From assembly GCF_947495145.1 (NCBI RefSeq), contig NZ_CANLXP010000008.1, positions 62,001 to 126,000 on the forward strand: a DNA stretch of 64,000 nucleotides, given 5' to 3'. The DNA comes from an uncultured Arthrobacter sp. (GTDB lineage Bacteria; Actinomycetota; Actinomycetes; Actinomycetales; Micrococcaceae). Positions 59,282-64,000 of the stretch are shown in pieces. The notes beneath the pieces are model-generated. The model was given only the letters and a program-made list of their open reading frames with translations, made no database searches and had not been told where the DNA came from. A program made the position numbers and the translations under genes. The first letter of the stretch is position 1. Each line of letters opens with the position of its first letter.

Positions 59282-59877
59282 CAGTGTCCGGCCGCCAGGT
59301 CCTCCGCCAGATCAACCACGTGATCCACCAACCCACCCCCGAGGAGCCATTCCCGGGGCGACACTGCTGCTCCGTTCAGCACCAGATCTGGCTGCGGTGT
59401 GGTGAAGAAACCGGCCACAGATTGCGGGTGCATATCTTCTGGGAGGACTGTCAGTACCCGACCGATGGAAGGCAGTGCTGCTTGGCCGGTGAACTGCCAG
59501 AGCGGGAATCGTAGCTTGCCGCCGATGGTGACGGCATGCAGCTTGTTCTCACGGCGGTAATGCCGAACCGTGGATGCGTCGACTTTGAGGCGCTTTGCGA
59601 CTTCCTCGGCTGTCAGCGCATCAGCCTCGAGCTGCACCTGCGCAACGACATTCTCAACCGAGGGCAGAGCGGACGTGCCCGAATTTGCGATGCCGGAATG
59701 CTGCTCCCAGAAGCTCTTATCCTGAGACGACAAACCGACGGTTGCCGTTGGGCGCTCCATGCGCCGCAGGGCGACCACCAGGTCCCCCTCGCTGAAGGAG
59801 GGTCGACGGGACTCCATCCACTGCGCGACCGTCGTAGGTTCGGCCGAACGACGCTTCGATTTCGAGCTGGTCTGCAT
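59281..59877 (-). CDS. Antitoxin of the RES module with MerR/excisionase-like HTH
   Basis: A 198-residue protein. The middle part LTAEEVAKRLKVDASTVRHYRRENKLHAVTIGGKLRFPLWQF is an excisionase/MerR-type helix-turn-helix with wing, not the Cro-type HTH common to Xre antitoxins. The C-terminus LNGAAVSPREWLLGGG resembles the toxin-binding (MbcA/ParS/Xre-C) domain. The N-terminal ~70 residues are not recognised. The role as antitoxin and autorepressor is inferred from gene order and the C-terminal motif. Confidence 0.78.
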   Translation of the reverse strand: MQTSSKSKRRSAEPTTVAQWMESRRPSFSEGDLVVALRRMERPTATVGLSSQDKSFWEQHSGIANSGTSALPSVENVVAQVQLEADALTAEEVAKRLKVDASTVRHYRRENKLHAVTIGGKLRFPLWQFTGQAALPSIGRVLTVLPEDMHPQSVAGFFTTPQPDLVLNGAAVSPREWLLGGGLVDHVVDLAEDLAAGH

Positions 59878-60103
59878 GACTGCCTCCTACTTCCCACAGT
59901 CTACTCGAATCAGATTGATTGTGGCAGAGTCGCGAGTTGGGGCCCGTTGCAAAGACCCGGCCCCGCCGCCTCACTCTTCTTTCCCGCTCCAAGGAAACAG
60001 CAAGCCCAGCCTCGCATCCTTGAGGCAGGAGCAGCCGTGTGTACGAGCACGAAAGCTCCTTTGCCGGGCGGGGCCGCCCACCCCAGGAGCCGCCCCGCCC
60101 CGC

Positions 60104-60904
60104 TCAACCTTTCAGCGGCTGGCATCGGGGGCACCACCAGGTCCGGCGGCGTCCCGGATCGCCGGGCACTTCGGCACGCACAAGGATGGTTGTGCCACAG
60201 CGCAAGCAGGGTCTGTTTGCCCGTCCGGCCACCCAGTGCTGCTCTCCCTTGCGGGTGTTGCCGGTGGTGACCTGGTGGGCCCCAGGCTGTGTGGCGGAGA
60301 AGCGCAGGCAGCGCGCCCCGAGGGCAACCAGGGCCGGCACATCGATGGCACCGATCGCCGTATCCGGGTGAACGCCGCGCAGGAAGCAGAGTTCGCTAGC
60401 CCACAGGTTGCCGAAGCCAGCCACGTTGCGCTGGTCGAGCAGGGCCGCCGCCACGCGCTGCCCAGGATCATCGGAGAGGCGCCGGGCGGCCTCCTTGGCC
60501 GACCAATCATCCCGTAGCGGGTCGGGCCCGAGGTGACCGATGACGTCGCCCTCCGCCCGCGTGAAAAGCAAGTCGACCACTGGCAGGTTCAACCCGTACG
60601 CGGTCGGCCCATCGTCGGTCTCAAGGATGACGCGCACCTCGGGAAGAAGTCTCCGTGGAAGCCGCTTGCCAAGAGCTGTGATCGTCCACGAGCCCTGCAT
60701 CTTCAGATGCGTGTGCAGGGTTAGGCCGGAATCGAGCCGGGTCAAGAGGTGCTTGCCGTGAGTGTCGTGCTCGATCACCCGCACACCGTCCAGGGCGTCT
60801 GTGGCATGTGCGGGAACTCGGAGATCGCCGCGCTTGAGTGCACGGCCGTCGAGAGCTTTCCGCAGCCGTGCCGCGAGCCGGAAGACACTGTCGCCTTCAG
60901 GCAT
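60104..60904 (-). CDS. Fpg/Nei-family DNA glycosylase (endonuclease VIII-like)
   Basis: A 266-residue base-excision repair enzyme that removes oxidised bases and cuts the strand. PEG at residues 2-4 provides the N-terminal Pro nucleophile and catalytic Glu3; KHLL around residue 51 gives the conserved Lys; DQRNVAGFGNLWASELCFL is the helix-two-turn-helix; the C-terminal zinc finger is CLRCG ... WWCPRCQ. It resembles the actinobacterial Nei2 group. Monocistronic. Confidence 0.93.
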   Translation of the reverse strand: MPEGDSVFRLAARLRKALDGRALKRGDLRVPAHATDALDGVRVIEHDTHGKHLLTRLDSGLTLHTHLKMQGSWTITALGKRLPRRLLPEVRVILETDDGPTAYGLNLPVVDLLFTRAEGDVIGHLGPDPLRDDWSAKEAARRLSDDPGQRVAAALLDQRNVAGFGNLWASELCFLRGVHPDTAIGAIDVPALVALGARCLRFSATQPGAHQVTTGNTRKGEQHWVAGRANRPCLRCGTTILVRAEVPGDPGRRRTWWCPRCQPLKG

Positions 60905-61117
60905 GCCGCCCGCTCATTTCTTCGCGTCCTCCGCGGGTTCGATCAGGTGTGGCCGGGATGTCCGTCATCTGCGCCACATTCCAGGACCGACGCAGCTCGG
61001 TCCGGGCCTTTCGGATCTCAAAGGAGCTGACCAGATCGGTCTTGTTTCCTGCCAATACGGAGCGTCCGCACATGCGATCGATTGTGCCTCATCGGGCCCC
61101 AGGGTGTTCCCGGTGCA

Positions 61118-61849
61118 TCAGGCGTCGAAGTAGGTGTTCGCTGATCCTCCGGAGACGTTTTGGACGATGCGTTCAGCGATCTCGCGTAGCTTCACGTTCT
61201 GCTGGCTGGAGGCACGATGCAGTATTTCAATTGCTTCTTCTTGGGTGCACCGGTTCTGCGCCATGATGATGCCGGCGGCCAAGTCGATGGTGGTCCGGGA
61301 CCTCATGGCAGCTTCGAGGTCGTTCGCGCGGTCGGTTTGCGCGGCCACCCGAACGGCCAGCTGCAGCGCCTTCGCGGCCTGCGCGGCGTACGCTTCCGCT
61401 GTCTCCACAACGTCGGGCGTGAATGTGTTCGGCTCCTGCGCGTAGAAGTTCAGGGCTGCACCTCCTCTGGCGCCGATGAACAATGGCACTCCCAGCATGG
61501 AATAGAAGCCCTCGTCTTTCACGGCACTGAAGTAGGCCGGCCAACGGTCGTCGGTGCGCACGTCGGTGATGACTGTGGTCTGCTGCGTGGCGATGGCGTT
61601 CAGGCAGGGACCCTCGTCGTAGCCGTACTGGATCTCATCCAGCTTGCGGGCGGCCTCGCTGCTGCTGGCTACCGTGGTGGGCCTCTTCTGGCGGACGAGC
61701 GTGACACCGCAATGCACCAGGACGTCCGCGCCGAGAATCTTGGAGGAAAAGATGGCGAGATCATGCAAAAACCTGTCGGTGTCGTCGCTGCTGATGAGCA
61801 GGTCCTGCAGGTGCTCTGCCATCGGCCTACCCACGTTCACTGAGTCCAT
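61118..61849 (-). CDS. GAF-ANTAR transcription antitermination regulator
   Basis: A 243-residue regulator. Residues about 20-165 form a GAF sensor domain (YDEGPCLNAI, DDRWPAYFSA, MLGVPLFIGARGGAALNFYA), and the last ~60 an ANTAR RNA-binding domain (MRSRTTIDLAAGIIMAQNRCTQEEAIEIL). ANTAR proteins bind paired hexaloop RNA hairpins to prevent termination. ATG 61849 is chosen over an upstream TTG. No obvious ANTAR hairpin target was spotted near the gene. Confidence 0.92.
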   Translation of the reverse strand: MDSVNVGRPMAEHLQDLLISSDDTDRFLHDLAIFSSKILGADVLVHCGVTLVRQKRPTTVASSSEAARKLDEIQYGYDEGPCLNAIATQQTTVITDVRTDDRWPAYFSAVKDEGFYSMLGVPLFIGARGGAALNFYAQEPNTFTPDVVETAEAYAAQAAKALQLAVRVAAQTDRANDLEAAMRSRTTIDLAAGIIMAQNRCTQEEAIEILHRASSQQNVKLREIAERIVQNVSGGSANTYFDA

Positions 61850-61936
61850 CGGTCCACTATAAAACCGGTGCAATACAGATCCGCGTTTTCGCGTGCTGGC
61901 GCACCGTCCTGGTGTTTGATGCCTGCTCGTGTCTCG

Positions 61937-62572
61937 TCAGTGGCTGATGAATGGCATTTCGTGAACGTAGGTACGGTCATCAATCTGGGTGAGAATGAAA
62001 TCGGCGAGGTCATCCCGGCTGACCTGCGTGCTCGCATTCACTCCGACCCAGCCCACACGGTAGGAACCGGTGCCCGGCGACTCGGTCAGGCGGGGGCCTC
62101 GTACTACCGTCCAGTCCAGTCCGCTCGCTTCGAGCACCTTCAGATGGCCTTCAGCATCGGCAAGCACCCGCCCGGACAGTACCTTCAACAGTAGCCGGAT
62201 GACCCGATCCGGGAGTTTCGGCTCGTCCTTGCCTACCGCTTTAAGCCCTCCACCGGACAAGCTGATAATGCGCCGGACACCGTGGCGTTGCATCGCCTCC
62301 ACAACGTTTCGGGTTCCGTCGGTCTGCAGTGTCGCCGGTGAACCTTTCACCTGCCCGAACAGGCTCAGTACCGCGTCTGATCCCTGCACGGTCGCTTCGA
62401 CGCCACGTGTGTCGAGGACGTCGCCTTCAATTATGGTCAGCCGTTCGTTGTGCACGTCGATCTTGCTGGGATTCCTAGCAAGCGCCCGCACCGTATATCC
62501 AGCCTCGAGGGCTCGGTGTAGTACACGGCGGCCGGTCTTGCCGGTACCACCGAACAGCGCGATAGTCGTCAT
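61937..62572 (-). CDS. NAD(P)H-binding protein, NmrA/biliverdin-reductase-B-like
   Basis: A 211-residue atypical SDR. The nucleotide motif is IALFGGTGKTGRRVLHRAL and the second strand VRALARNPSK; IISLSGGGLKAVGK and WTVVRGPRLTESPGTGSYRVG follow. The C-terminal SRDDLADFILTQI is typical of this family. ATG 62572 is preferred over a TTG upstream. It likely binds NADPH and reduces a flavin or quinone, or serves as a redox sensor. Divergent from the DUF2397 gene. Confidence 0.87.
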   Translation of the reverse strand: MTTIALFGGTGKTGRRVLHRALEAGYTVRALARNPSKIDVHNERLTIIEGDVLDTRGVEATVQGSDAVLSLFGQVKGSPATLQTDGTRNVVEAMQRHGVRRIISLSGGGLKAVGKDEPKLPDRVIRLLLKVLSGRVLADAEGHLKVLEASGLDWTVVRGPRLTESPGTGSYRVGWVGVNASTQVSRDDLADFILTQIDDRTYVHEMPFISH

Positions 62573-62871
62573 TACCGGTACTTTAGTCGGCAATGCGTGG
62601 TCGTCCTAGGGACAGAATTCGGGCAGCGATCCTGCAGCGGCCACAGGGACCCGACCATCGCTCCCGCCTTTGCGGCACTCGTGCGGGAACTACTTGCCAG
62701 CATTTAGCCAGTTGGGGGAGCAGCCGAACAAGCATCATCGTGAGTCTCTGAATCGTACTCAAGCTTCAGGAAGAGCCAGCCCTCGGAGCTTGGGTGCGCC
62801 TCGTCGGTGGATCGCCTCGGAACGATGGAGACATCGAAGATGGTCGGCGGCTCGTGAAAGAATTGGCTGCC

Positions 62872-64000
62872 GTGACGGACCTCCCATTTTCCACTGCGCC
62901 AGCAGGAGCCGATGGCGCGTCGGATAGCTACGGCCCCTTCGCCTACCTCAGCGCGCCCAACGCGCAGCTGTACCGGCGTGTGATGCGTGTGTTGATGTCC
63001 GAGAAGGAGCGGTTTACTGTTCACGTGCGCCCGGAACAAATATGGAAGGCACTCGGAAACGATGGCGGAGAACCAGTCGAGGAAAGTGCGGTCACCGAAG
63101 CGCTGGAGCGGCTGTCCCAGTCCACCTGGGCCAACGTGCTCGCCTTTCCCGACTCGACCAGGGTCACGGCGCTGGAGGACTTCTACCGACGCCGGATGCT
63201 CTATCAGCTGTCGCGGCAGGGCGAGGCCGCGGAGCGGGCATTGGCTCAGTACGACGCGGCGTTGGGCACCCGAGGCGCGCTCCAGTCGGTGGCCCTTGAG
63301 GACATCGCGGTGCTGCTCACCAACCTTCGGGACGTCGTTGCTAACCAGAGGGCGGACGAGGCGGTAGATGCGGCGCTGACCCACCAGACCCTGCGCAGTC
63401 TTCGCGAGCGTTTCGTCGAACTGGCGGAGAACGCCGTGGCGTTCATGGGCTCGATGCAGCGCACCATTGACCTCCACGACGCAGACGTGGAGGCATTCCT
63501 GGCGTACAAAGAGGAGCTTATCGCCTACCTGGAGCGGTTCATTCACGATCTACTCACCCGCGGCGCCTTGATCGTCGAGCTGCTGGGCAGCATCCCGGAG
63601 GAGGGGGTGCGGTTCCTCGCGGACACCGCCGCCGAACGTGAGGCTATCGATGCGGCACCGGCCGAAGTCGACACGGCACGTGCCGCGGCGCGGGAGACCT
63701 GGTTGCGGCAGTGGTCGGGGCTGAGCGACTGGTTCATCGGCACACCCATGCGGGAGAGCGAGGCCAAGCTGCTGCGGGCTCGTGCGCGGGCGTCCATCCC
63801 GGCACTGCTCGCGGTGGTGCGCGCCCTGCACGAGAAGTCCGGCGGGCGAACCGACCGGACCCAGGACTTCCTGACCCTGGCGAGGTGGTTCGCTACCCTT
63901 CCCACCGACGCGGACCGTCACCGGTTGTGGCGCTCGGCCTTCGCCCTGACCCCTGTGCGCCACCTCAGCGTCACGGCAGCGACCGAGGACGCCTGGGCTG
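62872..64000 (+). CDS. jetA: DUF2397 protein, JetA subunit of type III Wadjet system (5' part)
   Basis: An open frame of at least 376 codons runs to the right edge. The protein fits DUF2397/TIGR02677: GPFAYLSAPNAQLYRRVMRVL, KERFTVHVRPEQIW, LDDFYRRR-like ALEDFYRRRMLYQLS, and VRFLADTAAEREA. In the defence literature DUF2397 is the JetA (kleisin-like) protein of type III Wadjet, which recognises and cuts circular plasmid DNA together with JetB (DUF2398), an SMC-like JetC and the nuclease JetD. Those genes would lie to the right. GTG 62872 (VTDLPF) is the best start; GTG 62854 and GTG 62794 remain possible. Confidence 0.82.
   Translation, partial: MTDLPFSTAPAGADGASDSYGPFAYLSAPNAQLYRRVMRVLMSEKERFTVHVRPEQIWKALGNDGGEPVEESAVTEALERLSQSTWANVLAFPDSTRVTALEDFYRRRMLYQLSRQGEAAERALAQYDAALGTRGALQSVALEDIAVLLTNLRDVVANQRADEAVDAALTHQTLRSLRERFVELAENAVAFMGSMQRTIDLHDADVEAFLAYKEELIAYLERFIHDLLTRGALIVELLGSIPEEGVRFLADTAAEREAIDAAPAEVDTARAAARETWLRQWSGLSDWFIGTPMRESEAKLLRARARASIPALLAVVRALHEKSGGRTDRTQDFLTLARWFATLPTDADRHRLWRSAFALTPVRHLSVTAATEDAWA

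Noticed and set aside
62704-63546. Long minus-strand frame of 280 codons
   Set aside because: It lies opposite the DUF2397 gene, whose protein matches a known family; the minus frame has no recognisable motif and is the usual GC-rich antisense shadow.

Overview
The window is high-GC DNA with tightly packed genes, ATGA-type overlaps, many LacI-family and ABC sugar-uptake genes, an ANTAR regulator and a multi-copy-type DUF222/HNH protein. This fits a soil actinobacterium, most likely an Arthrobacter-like Micrococcaceae. The genus is an inference from gene content and sequence style; no rRNA is present. The only RNA gene seen is a tRNA-Ala(CGC) at 58418-58490.

Layout. 1-4.3 kb: the N-terminal part of a Tat-exported sugar-binding lipoprotein, divergent from a GH3 beta-glucosidase that carries an inserted trefoil-like region, with LacI-type operators between them. 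4.5-10.8 kb: a glyoxylate/allantoin block in the order hyi, tartronate semialdehyde reductase, gcl, glycerate kinase, allB. Allantoin is opened by AllB, and glyoxylate is condensed by Gcl and led through tartronate semialdehyde or hydroxypyruvate to glycerate and 2-phosphoglycerate. 11-13.6 kb: Bcp peroxiredoxin, a CitE-like lyase and a fatty acid desaturase. 13.8-20.3 kb: a galactoside operon (GH42 beta-galactosidase, two permeases, binding protein) facing its LacI repressor across a paired operator. 20.4-23.3 kb: the three-gene proton-translocating transhydrogenase pntAA-pntAB-pntB.

23.9-39.9 kb is the most coherent catabolic region. A LacI repressor faces an operon of Gfo/Idh/MocA oxidoreductase, extended SDR, KdgD-type dehydratase and enolase-superfamily dehydratase, which reads as an oxidative sugar-acid pathway towards alpha-ketoglutarate semialdehyde. 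Fifteen kb away a converging operon encodes two permeases, two tandem paralogous binding proteins, a Gfo/Idh-PmoA (DUF6807) fusion and a divergent M24-fold protein. Both promoters carry the same AGAAAACGYTTTCT operator, so they look like one regulon.

39.9-58.4 kb holds housekeeping and accessory genes: alpha/beta hydrolase with flavin reductase, ArsR with SRPBCC, DUF222/HNH, a GH13 trehalose-synthase-like enzyme with an LLM flavin oxidoreductase, SDR, a manganese catalase with an abnormal N-terminus, a heme-oxygenase-like diiron protein coupled to a glycosyltransferase, an S10 peptidase and a DHA2 exporter. From the tRNA to the right edge the content turns towards defence: a RES toxin with its antitoxin, a Nei-type glycosylase, a GAF-ANTAR regulator, and at the edge a DUF2397 protein, the JetA subunit of a type III Wadjet anti-plasmid system whose remaining genes would lie outside the window.

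At least two families of dispersed hairpin repeats are scattered between genes. One has three copies with a TTCGAA-centred palindrome in two of them; the other has two copies with conserved loops in opposite orientation. There are also several tandem repeats.
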